A stretch of DNA of 25,829 nucleotides. It comes from an uncultured Bacilli bacterium. Lineage in GTDB: Bacteria > Bacillota_I > Bacilli_A > RF39 > UBA660. The notes under the pieces were generated by a model, which was not told where the DNA came from, did no database searches, and was given only the letters and a program-made list of their open reading frames with translations. Position 1 is the first letter of the stretch; every line of letters starts with the position of its first letter. The DNA is taken from the NCBI GenBank assembly GCA_947629075.1, contig CANRCI010000009.1, forward strand, positions 1 through 25,829, written 5' to 3'. Position numbers and translations under genes: made by a program. Positions 15,501-22,751 of this stretch are shown here, in pieces.

Positions 15501-15795
15501 CATCGAGCAATTTATTGATTGTTTCCAATCTAGTTATTTTCAAATCGGGACTAATTGCTAGTGATTCACTTGTTAAAAAGTCATCCATCGGAAATAAAAG
15601 GGCATTATTAGTATAATTATTTAATGAATTAACCAATTTATTAGCTTCAAATAAACTAGAAGTTAAAACCAAAATATTTCTATTAGTCTTTTTTAAAAGA
15701 TTACTAATATACAAACAAAAAAACTCATCTGTCATTCCGGTTAGACAGATGTTATTTTTAACTTTTATGGGGATCAAATCATTAAAAATACTCAT
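12505..15795 (-). CDS. mfd: Transcription-repair coupling factor Mfd
   Basis: Mfd removes RNA polymerase stalled at lesions and recruits the UvrA nucleotide excision repair machinery. The 1096 residues are a little short (1177 in B. subtilis). Seen in order: a UvrB-like N-terminal module, the RNA polymerase-interacting domain (~420-485, with GDYVVHNIHGIGIY), and a superfamily 2 translocase. The translocase has Walker A (LLCGDVGYGKTEVA, ~575), DEEQ (LLIIDEEQRFG, ~675), LSATPIPRTLQ, the DADRFGLSQLYQIRGRVGRS motif and a translocation (TRG) region. A C-terminal domain from ~970 follows. It is the last gene of the dnaX operon, nine bases after pth, and in the same pth-mfd order as in B. subtilis. 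Confidence 0.98.
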   Translation of the reverse strand: MSIFNDLIPIKVKNNICLTGMTDEFFCLYISNLLKKTNRNILVLTSSLFEANKLVNSLNNYTNNALLFPMDDFLTSESLAISPDLKITRLETINKLLDDSKKILVTDLNGYLRFLPTKEIYQKSVIKLKKGQIYERDELVKNLTKIGYTRETLVVKTGEMAVRGFVIDVFPIEENNPIRIEYFDDEIESIRYFDESTQKSISEISQIEIYPVSEFISDNQTDSDKQKYLQDNSKKVVSINDYLDDNITIYKDYSQIKLSYQKMVEEQFEYRTNRDQDFSGNYNFNLDDISPKDIIYYNTIDNLVKGIDKENIYNFNVKEIGNFNENIDAINKYLQENLYFGKTIVICLKDYQIKSLINYLNVEYILTNEDKIFDHQLNIINKVIDRGFSYGDYIFLTEKELFKTKTNTNKYKTKFKYATKIKSLNNLEIGDYVVHNIHGIGIYNGIKTLKKKDLVKDYLEILYQGKDKLYIPVEKIDLISKYTGKEGMIPKVHKLGGTEWKKTKLRVKNKVKDIAEKLIKLYAMREMQEGYAFSPDSELQAMFENDFQYQETPDQLLAIKQIKEDMESKSPMDRLLCGDVGYGKTEVAFRAMFKAVNDSKQVMYLCPTTILSTQQYESAKERFKNYPVQIEVLNRFTSVKETKRILNDFKDGRVDILFGTHRILSHDVIPKDLGLLIIDEEQRFGVTHKEKIKEYKQNVDVLTLSATPIPRTLQMSLVGIRSLSLIETPPVNRYPIQTYVIEENDQLIKDCIYKELSRGGQVYILYNKVEKIDVELAKLKRLVPDAKIEYAHGQLSKNELEEKMQAFVDHEFDVLLCTTIIETGIDIPNVNTLIILDADRFGLSQLYQIRGRVGRSDKIAYAYLMYNRGKALTETAIKRLNVIKDFTELGSGFAIATRDLSIRGAGDILGSEQAGFIDTIGIDLYLKILDEEVKRLKGEQIPEETQEADKPLVEVNTHINDQYVEETELKIEIHKKINTIDSYEKLLEIKSELEDRFGKIDDDILLYMYEEWFEKISKKLNIVNVRENKTSVEVVFDEETTQKIDGEKLFMDAYNISNQFRFQMKGNHLIVILDKVKLEKHYLYYLIDLLNTIELQ

Positions 15796-15803
15796 TTTAT
15801 CAC

Positions 15804-16367
15804 CTATTTTCTGTTATATTTACTCATTAATGTCGTAAAATCAGTACCAGTTATAAAATCATCAATTATTTTTATTGCTTCACTTTTCGAAATATCTAAT
15901 TTTTCTTGTTCCTCATTTGATAACTTACCTAATACATAATCTCTAGTATTAATATTTTTATCATTAGATATACCAATTTTTAATCTCTTATAATCTTTAG
16001 TATTTAAGTTTCGCTCAATATCTTTTAAGCCATTGTGTCCACCACTAGTCCCAGTTGGACGAAGTTTGATTTTGCCAACTGGCATATCTAAATCATCATT
16101 TATTATTAGAACATCATTTAAATCAATTTTAAAAAAATCGATAAATTTTTTGACAACTCCACCAGATAAATTTATAAAGGATTGCGGTTTTAAAAATATT
16201 ACTTTCTCACCGTTGTATGATTCTTCGTAATAGATGCCATCAAACTTTTTCTTAGGATTTGTTATGTTATTTTTTTGACAATAATATTCAATAACACTAA
16301 AACCAACATTATGGCGTGTATTTTCATATTCTTTTCCAGGATTACCTAATCCGACAATAAGTTTCAT
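15804..16367 (-). CDS. pth: Peptidyl-tRNA hydrolase
   Basis: The ATG at 16367 (MKLIVGLGNPGKEYENTRHN) follows an AGGAAGTGA ribosome site; the longer reading that begins inside rsmI is rejected. The 187-residue enzyme releases peptides from tRNAs dropped by stalled ribosomes. Family residues are present: the asparagine in GLGNPG, the catalytic histidine in NTRHNVGF (H19), the aspartate in INDDLDMPVG, and the GTSGGHNGLKDI loop. The start lies four bases after the rsmI stop, so translation is probably coupled. It is followed by mfd. Confidence 0.97.
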   Translation of the reverse strand: MKLIVGLGNPGKEYENTRHNVGFSVIEYYCQKNNITNPKKKFDGIYYEESYNGEKVIFLKPQSFINLSGGVVKKFIDFFKIDLNDVLIINDDLDMPVGKIKLRPTGTSGGHNGLKDIERNLNTKDYKRLKIGISNDKNINTRDYVLGKLSNEEQEKLDISKSEAIKIIDDFITGTDFTTLMSKYNRK

Positions 16368-16371
16368 CTTA

Positions 16372-17214
16372 TCACTTCCTATGATATTCTTTATAAATTT
16401 CTGATTTTGAGACATTTAAATCTTTTGCTACTTTTTTCATAGCTTCTTTTTCAGTATATCCATCATCAGTATACAATTTTATATGTTCTTCAAGTGTTAA
16501 ATCAGAGAAATCTACATCTTCCCTATTACCTTCGACTACTATGACAAATTCACCTTTTATTTTTTTTGAGTTTAACTCTTCGATTACTGATGAAAAAGTT
16601 CCACGATATATTTCTTCATACATTTTTGAAATTTCACGGGCAACTGCTATTTTTCGATCACCAAATTTATCCATCATAAGTTGCAAAGTAGCAATTATAC
16701 GGTGAGGTGCTTCATAAAAAATCATAGTATACGGATATTTCTTTATTAAATCTAATTCTTTTTCTTTTTTACTTTTTTTAGAATTTAAAAATCCGTAGAA
16801 CATAAATGGTGATGGACTTATACCAGATGATATAAGAGCTGGAATCAAAGCAGTAGCACCTGGTAATGCGATGATATTATAACCTTTTTCAATAATATAT
16901 TCAACTATTTTATAACCGGGATCACTAATTATTGGAGTTCCACGATCGGTTACTAATCCAACATTTTTTCCATCCTGCAAATATTTTACAACTAAATCAA
17001 AATTTTTTTCTTCAGTGTGATCATTAGAACTAATTAGTTTTTTATTAATTTTTAATTTAGAAAGCAACTGTCTAGTTACACGTGTATCTTCACAAAATAA
17101 AACATCGACCATTTTTAAAGTTTCGATACTACGATTTGTAATATCATCTAAATTTCCTATCGGTGTTGGAATTAAATATAAGCTATTTTTTCCATCGTAA
17201 CTCTTCTGACTCAT
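16372..17214 (-). CDS. rsmI: 16S rRNA (cytidine-2'-O) methyltransferase RsmI
   Basis: The chosen ATG at 17214 has an AGGAGG ribosome site and gives MSQKSYDGKNSLYLIPTPIG; the longer version reads back into the preceding gene. This 280-residue enzyme of the tetrapyrrole methylase fold 2'-O-methylates C1402 of 16S rRNA. Signature elements are PTPIGNLDDIT, LFCEDTRVTRQLL, VTDRGTPIISDPG, LPGATALIPALISSG and FYEAPHRI. Its start follows the upstream gene's TAA by one base, and its stop precedes pth by four bases. B. subtilis yraL-type genes (yabC) occupy the equivalent place next to yabB. Confidence 0.96.
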   Translation of the reverse strand: MSQKSYDGKNSLYLIPTPIGNLDDITNRSIETLKMVDVLFCEDTRVTRQLLSKLKINKKLISSNDHTEEKNFDLVVKYLQDGKNVGLVTDRGTPIISDPGYKIVEYIIEKGYNIIALPGATALIPALISSGISPSPFMFYGFLNSKKSKKEKELDLIKKYPYTMIFYEAPHRIIATLQLMMDKFGDRKIAVAREISKMYEEIYRGTFSSVIEELNSKKIKGEFVIVVEGNREDVDFSDLTLEEHIKLYTDDGYTEKEAMKKVAKDLNVSKSEIYKEYHRK

Positions 17215-17215
17215 A

Positions 17216-17947
17216 TTACCTCCTAAAATATTTTGCTTCGATTTCTTTTCGATAATTCCCATTTTCATCATGGATAATTAATGGCTCAAGAATTTTTAAT
17301 CCTGAATTGGCATTTTTTCTACCTTCGATTAAGACGAGATTAGAATTAGTATTTTCTTTGGGATAGATGAACTGAATTACTTTTGGTTCAATATTATTTT
17401 CTTCCATCAAAGTTATAATTTCAATTAATCTATCAGTCCTGTGAACCATAGCAATTATTCCATCATTTTTTAACATCTTTTTTGATAGTTCAATTATTTC
17501 TTTTAAAGTGATTTCTACTTCATGACGCGCAATTCTTTTCTCGATTAAATCGTTTTGTTTAGATTTTTCATTTAATTTAAAATATGGTGGATTAACAGTA
17601 ATAATATCTATACTGTTTATTTCAAAATATTTATCAACATTTTTGATATTATCATTTATCAGTTTTATTCTATTTTCTAATTTATTTATCTTTAATGATT
17701 CTTCAGCCATTTCATAAATTTCTTTTTGTAATTCTATACCATATATTTTAGTTTTTTCCCCACATCTTGTGGATAAAATTATCGGAATTGGAGCATTTCC
17801 TGTGCAAAAATCTAAAATAACTTTTGTGTTTTTAGGAATATTCACAAAATTGGGCAAAAGTATAGAATCTAAAGAAAAACTGAAATATTTTGAATTTTGA
17901 ACTATTTTATAATCCTGATATCCGAGTAAATCATTTACTACTTTCAT
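17216..17947 (-). CDS. tRNA1(Val) adenine-37 N6-methyltransferase-like protein
   Basis: This 243-residue Rossmann-fold methyltransferase carries a SAM-binding loop DFCTGNAPIPIIL (~45-58) and the NPPYF motif (~119) that marks N6-adenine or N5-glutamine methylation. The opening DLLGYQDYKIVQNSKYFSFS is typical of the TrmN6 (YfiC) family, corresponding to yabB of B. subtilis, which also lies next to yaaT-type and rsmI genes. The likely substrate is adenosine next to the anticodon of a tRNA. This is inferred from the family, not tested. The start overlaps the end of yaaT by 17 bases, and an AGGAAGTGAG ribosome site is present. Confidence 0.88.
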   Translation of the reverse strand: MKVVNDLLGYQDYKIVQNSKYFSFSLDSILLPNFVNIPKNTKVILDFCTGNAPIPIILSTRCGEKTKIYGIELQKEIYEMAEESLKINKLENRIKLINDNIKNVDKYFEINSIDIITVNPPYFKLNEKSKQNDLIEKRIARHEVEITLKEIIELSKKMLKNDGIIAMVHRTDRLIEIITLMEENNIEPKVIQFIYPKENTNSNLVLIEGRKNANSGLKILEPLIIHDENGNYRKEIEAKYFRR

Positions 17948-18725
17948 CTAAGCTCACTTCCTGCAATGTATGATCTGACTTTTCAATTGTATATGTTCTT
18001 TTTAAAAGATTGTGATCTACTACTTTTCCTCTTTCATTATCGACAGTTACATAACTTCCCATCTTCGGAAAATCCTTTTTTAACTCAGTATATAAATCAT
18101 CTTCATAATTTAAACAACATAAAAGACGACCACATATACCATTTATCTTAGTTGGATTTAGCGCAATGTACTGATTTTTAGCCATATTAATAGATACACT
18201 ACTAAAGTCATTTAAAAAAGTACTACAACACAAAAATCTGCCACATGGTCCAATGCCTCCAACTTCTTTAGCTTTATCTCTTACACCTATTTGTTTTAAT
18301 TCGATTCTCGTTTTATAAATGGCAGCTAATTTCTTAGCTAATTCTCTAAAATCAATTCGCTCATCAGCAACGAATGAAAATATTAATTGGTTGCGATCGA
18401 ATGTATATGAAGCATCGATAAAAGACATTGGTAACTCCAACTCTTTGGCAATTCTTTTAGCATCTTTCAAAGCTTTCTTACTTTGTTTTTTATTTTGTTC
18501 TTCTCTTTTAATATCTTTATTAGTAGCTATTCGTTCAATATTTTTTAATGGTAAAAACAGTTTAGATTCCTCTACTTTTTTCGTCTCTATTTTTACTTCA
18601 CCAAATTGTAATCCTTTTTCTGTTTCAACAATAACTTTATCACCTTTTTTTAATTCTAAATCATTTGGTGAAAAATAATAAATTCTATTACCTATTAAAA
18701 ATTTAATTCCAACTACATCATACAT
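17931..18725 (-). CDS. yaaT: PSP1-domain protein YaaT (RicT)
   Basis: The ATG at 18725 (MYDVVGIKFLIGNRIYYFSP) has a GGAG ribosome site nine bases upstream and matches the family start; an upstream TTG/ATG extension is less likely. The start overlaps the holB stop by eight bases. The 264-residue protein has a PSP1 domain and a cysteine-rich core: GIGPCGRFLCCSTF and GICGRLLCCLNYE. Family knowledge: B. subtilis YaaT forms a complex with YmcA and YlbF (RicA and RicF), binds [4Fe-4S] clusters, helps RNase Y cut mRNAs and promotes sporulation and competence through the phosphorelay. Its partners are not in this window. Confidence 0.95.
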   Translation of the reverse strand: MYDVVGIKFLIGNRIYYFSPNDLELKKGDKVIVETEKGLQFGEVKIETKKVEESKLFLPLKNIERIATNKDIKREEQNKKQSKKALKDAKRIAKELELPMSFIDASYTFDRNQLIFSFVADERIDFRELAKKLAAIYKTRIELKQIGVRDKAKEVGGIGPCGRFLCCSTFLNDFSSVSINMAKNQYIALNPTKINGICGRLLCCLNYEDDLYTELKKDFPKMGSYVTVDNERGKVVDHNLLKRTYTIEKSDHTLQEVSLDESSK

Positions 18726-19566
18726 ATCTTTCATCTCCAAACATCATTGAAATTAGCTTGTCCACTAATACTTTATAATTTATATTATAATTTAAATATT
18801 CAATACATTTACTAATTACTTTTATCCTACTAGCGTTAATCAAATAATCATTATCTATATTCACATCTTTTAATTGTTTGTTATCAGTATATAAATAATT
18901 TTCCAAATTAAAATTTAAATAGATTAAATCACTATATACTAACATACATTTTTGTAGTAATTCGCTCAATTTTTCTTTTTCCTCTAATGTATCAGAAAAT
19001 TCTCTTTCGATATATGGAAGAGATTTTATTTTATATTTTTCAATTAAATTTATAAACTTAATAGCATCCTCAACATCGGAAGTGGTGTTATCTTTTGATT
19101 TTATGGTTATACACATACATCTAGATAGAATAGTTGGAATAATTGAATATTTATTTTGAGTTAATAAAATAGCTACAATATCATCGTTAGGTTCTTCCAA
19201 AAACTTCAATAGCGTATTAGCAGAAGATTTATTTAATTTAGTTGCATTTTCAATAATGTACACTCTTTTATTATTAGTTAGTGATTTTGTACTAAATTGA
19301 TTTTGAATTTCAATAATCTGTTCTTTCTTAATAAACTGACCATCAGTTTTAATTATTTTTAAATCTTCGCATATATTGTGATCAATTTGATTAATTATTT
19401 CAGCTTTATCATCTCTATTGAACGTTAATATTTTTTTAGCCATCTCTAAAGCGATATCTAACTGGTCATCTTGGTCAATTATCTCTAAAAGATAAGCGTG
19501 ACTTAATTGATTATGATTAAGACTTCGATCAATATTTTCGAAGAAATCTTTATATTTTGTATTCAT
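18718..19566 (-). CDS. holB: DNA polymerase III delta' subunit
   Basis: This 282-residue protein is the non-ATPase member of the clamp loader. Recognisable segments are NHNQLSHAYLLEIID at the start, a central SSANTLLKFLEEPNDDIVAI and TILSRCMCITIK near residues 130-150. No intact Walker A is present, as is normal for delta'. It is shorter than the B. subtilis protein (329). It works with DnaX, encoded upstream in the same operon, to load the sliding clamp. The start has an AAGGTGATTT ribosome site and lies 14 bases after the short bofA gene. Confidence 0.93.
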   Translation of the reverse strand: MNTKYKDFFENIDRSLNHNQLSHAYLLEIIDQDDQLDIALEMAKKILTFNRDDKAEIINQIDHNICEDLKIIKTDGQFIKKEQIIEIQNQFSTKSLTNNKRVYIIENATKLNKSSANTLLKFLEEPNDDIVAILLTQNKYSIIPTILSRCMCITIKSKDNTTSDVEDAIKFINLIEKYKIKSLPYIEREFSDTLEEKEKLSELLQKCMLVYSDLIYLNFNLENYLYTDNKQLKDVNIDNDYLINASRIKVISKCIEYLNYNINYKVLVDKLISMMFGDERYV

Positions 19567-19580
19567 AAATCACCTTCTAT

Positions 19581-19760
19581 CTAAAAGATTAAATATTTTG
19601 CTATTACAAGTAAAAACAAACCAGGAATATCAAGTAAACTCAATATAAAAACAGTTGCATAATTAATAGGTATTATCATATTAAAATTGACAGCTATTTG
19701 ATTGTAAAAGTATAATACAAAAAAACTTTTTATTATATTGCTTATTATTTTTTTTATCAT
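19581..19760 (-). CDS. bofA: BofA-like sigma-K processing inhibitor (short)
   Basis: This 59-codon gene is easily missed. ATG at 19760 follows an AAGGTGATTT ribosome site and the frame ends in TAG at 19581. The protein is hydrophobic throughout, with two likely membrane segments. Its C-terminal part (IIPINYATVFILSLLDIPGL then FLLVIAKYLIF) matches the conserved VPINxxT...IPGL...K end of BofA. In B. subtilis BofA (87 residues) holds the SpoIVFB protease inactive in the outer forespore membrane until sigma-K is needed. It is found just after recR, as here. The N-terminus is shorter than usual. Confidence 0.8.
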   Translation of the reverse strand: MIKKIISNIIKSFFVLYFYNQIAVNFNMIIPINYATVFILSLLDIPGLFLLVIAKYLIF

Positions 19761-19797
19761 AAATCACCTTACTAAATATTATGATTTGTATAAGGTG

Positions 19798-20394
19798 TTA
19801 TTCTATTTCTTTTCTATCTGCTAAAGCTCTTTGTAAGGTCATGGTATCGATATATTCCATATCAGCTCCAATTGGTATACCACTGGCAATTCTGGTAACT
19901 TTTATATTTAAACCTTCCATAATTTTTTTTATGTATAAACTTGTGGTTTCACCTTCAATGCTAGGTTTAACCGCAATAATTATTTCCTTGAAGTTGCCAT
20001 CATTAATTCGTTTAATTAATTTTTCTAATCCTATGTCTTCAGGATTTATACCATCTAATGGAGAAATTAAGTTATCTAATACATGATAATAACCATTATA
20101 AGTACCGACTTTTTCGAATAAGTAAATACTTTTAGGGTCTTCTACAACACATAAATAATCTTGATTTCTCAAAGTATCACTACATATATTACATTTGTCA
20201 TTTTCAGTATAATTTGAACAAATTGGACATTTATGAATTTTTGTCTTAACCTCTTGAATGCTATCAGTAAAAAAATCTGTTTTTTCTTCATCCATTTCTA
20301 ATACATAAAAAGCGAGACGTTCAGCTGTTTTCTCACCAATCCCTGGCAAGAGCTTAAAACTTTCTATTAAATTTTTTAGACTATCAGGATACAT
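19798..20394 (-). CDS. recR: Recombination mediator RecR
   Basis: The 198 residues equal the usual length. RecR works with RecO (and RecF) to load RecA at gaps and blocked forks. Seen: the helix-hairpin-helix LLPGIGEKTAERLAFYVL near the start, the C4 zinc finger CPICSNYTENDKCNIC (~57-72), and a Toprim domain with VVEDPKSIYLFEK, HVLDNLISPLDG and VTRIASGIPIGADMEY. The start at 20394 is two bases after the ybaB stop and has only a weak ribosome site, which fits translational coupling. It keeps the conserved dnaX-ybaB-recR order. Confidence 0.98.
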   Translation of the reverse strand: MYPDSLKNLIESFKLLPGIGEKTAERLAFYVLEMDEEKTDFFTDSIQEVKTKIHKCPICSNYTENDKCNICSDTLRNQDYLCVVEDPKSIYLFEKVGTYNGYYHVLDNLISPLDGINPEDIGLEKLIKRINDGNFKEIIIAVKPSIEGETTSLYIKKIMEGLNIKVTRIASGIPIGADMEYIDTMTLQRALADRKEIE

Positions 20395-20396
20395 TT

Positions 20397-20696
20397 TTAA
20401 AACAACCCAGGCATTCCATTAGTAAATTTACCAAGTTTTTGTTCAGTTACTTGATCAACTTTTTTCATAGCATTATTAGTTGCAATTATTATCATATCTT
20501 GTAACATTTCAATATCTTCTTTTTCTAAAGTATCATCGGATTGTATCTCTACTTTCACCACTTCTTTTTTACCATTTATGGTAATTTTTACCAAAGAACT
20601 TTCCCCTTCAAATGTCATCTTGTCGATTTCTTCTTTTGCTTTCATCATATCTTTTTGTAAACTTTGTGCTTGACGCATTAATGCTTGCATATTCAT
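20397..20696 (-). CDS. YbaB/EbfC nucleoid-associated protein
   Basis: This 99-residue protein belongs to the YbaB/EbfC family: an N-terminal helix MNMQALMRQAQSLQKDMMKA, a central VKITINGKKEVVKVEIQ strand pair, and a C-terminal helix with MIIATNNAMKKVDQVTE. The family forms tweezer-like dimers that bind and compact DNA. It is invariably linked to dnaX and recR, as here. Its start at 20696 has an AGAGGAA ribosome site, 18 bases after the dnaX stop. Confidence 0.95.
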   Translation of the reverse strand: MNMQALMRQAQSLQKDMMKAKEEIDKMTFEGESSLVKITINGKKEVVKVEIQSDDTLEKEDIEMLQDMIIIATNNAMKKVDQVTEQKLGKFTNGMPGLF

Positions 20697-20714
20697 ATTT
20701 TCATTCCTCTTTTC

Positions 20715-22364
20715 TTATTTTATTTCTACATTATCTTTACCAAATAAGTCTGTTACTTTTTGGATTAAATTGTCATCATCATTTTCTACTTCTGGCTGAA
20801 CAGATATCTCTTCGCTATCATCTACATCATTCTCATCAATAAGCTCATATTTTATATTATTTTTCAAATTAGTTATATATTTTTGCTTTTCTTGATTCCA
20901 CTCGTCTGCAGTTATAAATATTATCTTATGATCTAAATTCAATAGATTTTTTAAGACATCATTATATTTATTTAAAAGCTTGTTTCCTTTATCTACAAAT
21001 GATTGATAATTATACGTTAATATTATGTAAGATTTACTAGCAACAACAGGCATCGAATCAATCAAATCACAGACAATTGCCCCATAATCTCTATCAAAAG
21101 TATAATTATTTAAATTATTCCATAGTTGTCTTATACGTAGCAACTCTTGCTTATCAGCTTCAGCTAAAGCATTATTAATTCTAATTTTTGAAATGTGTTT
21201 TATTTCAGCATTATTTGTTTGACTTGTTGATTGGTTCTCATCTTTTTGCTTTTCTTCATTATTTTCTGGAATATTTTTCTTAATTTCAGTAACTTTAGGA
21301 GTAGCAATAGATTGATTATTCGTTATTATTTCTTCATCATTATCATCTTTTGTACTTGATAATTCAATTAAATTAACTTCCAATAATATTTTTAAATTAG
21401 TGCTAGTTTTCATCTGTTCAATAGTTGAGTTTAACTTTTTAATAATAGAACAAATGTTTAATTTTTCTTTTTTGGTAGCATCATCAATTTTATTTCTTAA
21501 GCTAATAATAATATCTTCAACAACTTTGATTAGATCTTTTCCTGAATTATATAATTCATTTATTTCAATTAATAAATTATCTATTTCATGATTCAAAATC
21601 ATATTAGCTAATTGATCAATTTTTTCTTTATTTATATTTCCAGTTAAATTACGAATGTCTTCAGCTGTAATATTTTCATTGGAATAAGATACAGCTTTAT
21701 CTAAAAGACTTAAAGCATCTCGCATACCACCATCAGAATAAATTGCAATTTCCTCTAACGCATTATCATCGATAAAAATATTTTCCAGATCACAAATTGT
21801 ACATAATCTTTCAATAATGTCTTTATTTGGCACTCTTTTAAACTCTAATGTTTGACATCGAGAAAGTATAGTTGATGGAACTTTATGCAACTCAGTAGTA
21901 GCCAAAATAAATATAACATGTTCAGGTGGTTCTTCGAGAGTTTTAAGTAATGCATTGAATGCTCCAATTGATAACATATGAACTTCATCTATTATATATA
22001 TTTTATACTTTAATTCTGAAGGAACTAAATTTACTTTATTTTTTATTTCCCTTATTTCATCAACGCCATTATTTGAAGCAGCATCTATTTCAATTATATC
22101 TACGCACTCTTTTGAGTTTGAGATTCTACAATTCTCACAGTTTTCACACGGTTTAGCTTCATTGTTTTTTTCACAATTTATTGTTCTTGCTAAAATTTTA
22201 GCAATACTAGTTTTACCAGTTCCTCTAGGTCCATAAAAAAGATAAGCATGTGATATCTTGTCTTTAATAATTGAATTTTTTAAAATTTTAACTGTTATTT
22301 CCTGGCCAGCAATTTCTTCAAAATTTTTAGGTCTATATTTTCTGTACAAAGCTTGATATCCCAT
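20715..22364 (-). CDS. dnaX: DNA polymerase III tau/gamma subunit
   Basis: The start is taken as ATG 22364 (MGYQALYRKYRPKNFEEIAG); an upstream TTG lies before the predicted transcription start. The 549-residue clamp-loader ATPase has Walker A (YGPRGTGKTSIAK, ~44-56), a zinc site of clustered cysteines (KPCENCENCRIS), DEVHMLS, the LLKTLEEPPEHVIF segment and the LSRCQTLEF arginine-finger motif. A charged linker (~350-390) leads to the C-terminal tau region, which contacts the polymerase and helicase. No slippery sequence for a short gamma form was obvious. It is the first gene of a ten-gene operon. Confidence 0.97.
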   Translation of the reverse strand: MGYQALYRKYRPKNFEEIAGQEITVKILKNSIIKDKISHAYLFYGPRGTGKTSIAKILARTINCEKNNEAKPCENCENCRISNSKECVDIIEIDAASNNGVDEIREIKNKVNLVPSELKYKIYIIDEVHMLSIGAFNALLKTLEEPPEHVIFILATTELHKVPSTILSRCQTLEFKRVPNKDIIERLCTICDLENIFIDDNALEEIAIYSDGGMRDALSLLDKAVSYSNENITAEDIRNLTGNINKEKIDQLANMILNHEIDNLLIEINELYNSGKDLIKVVEDIIISLRNKIDDATKKEKLNICSIIKKLNSTIEQMKTSTNLKILLEVNLIELSSTKDDNDEEIITNNQSIATPKVTEIKKNIPENNEEKQKDENQSTSQTNNAEIKHISKIRINNALAEADKQELLRIRQLWNNLNNYTFDRDYGAIVCDLIDSMPVVASKSYIILTYNYQSFVDKGNKLLNKYNDVLKNLLNLDHKIIFITADEWNQEKQKYITNLKNNIKYELIDENDVDDSEEISVQPEVENDDDNLIQKVTDLFGKDNVEIK

Positions 22365-22389
22365 AATATATCTCTTTCCTTTCAATAAT

Positions 22390-22418
22390 ATTATAACATT
22401 TTCTACAATTTATTTAAA
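22390..22418 (-). promoter_or_regulatory. dnaX operon promoter
   Basis: A perfect TATAAT (22395-22390) with a weak TTTAAA -35 (22418-22413) at 17 bases predicts a start near 22383, about 20 bases before the dnaX ATG. Confidence 0.6.
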
Positions 22419-22440
22419 ACAAAAAAGCAGTTATATGAGG

Positions 22441-22476
22441 CATATTTAAATAATTTATGCATAAATCATATTTAAA
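22441..22476. repeat. Direct repeat pair around a 14-bp palindrome
   Basis: CATATTTAAA occurs at 22441-22450 and 22467-22476, flanking the perfect palindrome ATTTATGCATAAAT (22453-22466). It lies between the dnaX promoter and the parS cluster. In such AT-rich DNA it may be chance, or an operator. Confidence 0.4.
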
Positions 22477-22524
22477 CTTATATATGAGCAAACAATTAAA
22501 TGTTTTACAAAAAAAAATAAAAAA

Positions 22525-22540
22525 TGTTTCACATGAAACA
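22525..22540. promoter_or_regulatory. parS-like site 1 (one mismatch)
   Basis: TGTTTCACATGAAACA differs from the ParB consensus TGTTNCACGTGAAACA at one central base (A for G). Confidence 0.8.
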
Positions 22541-22574
22541 TTTAATAATATAATCAATAAGTGTATTACAAATT

Positions 22575-22588
22575 ATTTCCCGGGAAAT
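22575..22588. promoter_or_regulatory. Noc-binding site 1
   Basis: ATTTCCCGGGAAAT is identical to the published B. subtilis Noc-binding consensus. The perfect palindrome extends to 24 bp (22570-22593). Confidence 0.85.
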
Positions 22589-22658
22589 AATTTCATTAAA
22601 TAATGGATATTTATTTTATTTATCATCTTTAATTATTTTAAATTGATTAATTATTTTT

Positions 22659-22674
22659 TGTTTCACGTGAAACA
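22659..22674. promoter_or_regulatory. parS site 2 (perfect palindrome)
   Basis: TGTTTCACGTGAAACA fits the ParB-binding parS consensus at every position. Confidence 0.93.
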
Positions 22675-22699
22675 TTTATATGTTAGATTATTTTTTTGT

Positions 22700-22715
22700 T
22701 GTTCCACGTGAAACA
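22700..22715. promoter_or_regulatory. parS site 3
   Basis: TGTTCCACGTGAAACA is identical to the original B. subtilis parS sequence. It lies 25 bases from parS site 2. Confidence 0.93.
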
Positions 22716-22737
22716 TTGTGTGTTGCACTATCAAATT

Positions 22738-22751
22738 ATTTCCCGGGAAAT
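22738..22751. promoter_or_regulatory. Noc-binding site 2
   Basis: A second exact ATTTCCCGGGAAAT, again within a perfect 24-bp palindrome (22733-22756) that is identical to that of site 1. It starts 22 bases after parS site 3. Confidence 0.85.

Noticed and set aside
17768..17776. A perfect DnaA-box-like TTATCCACA on the minus strand
   Set aside because: It is a single box inside the coding sequence of the TrmN6-like gene, with no cluster or AT-rich unwinding region nearby, so it is not evidence of an origin.
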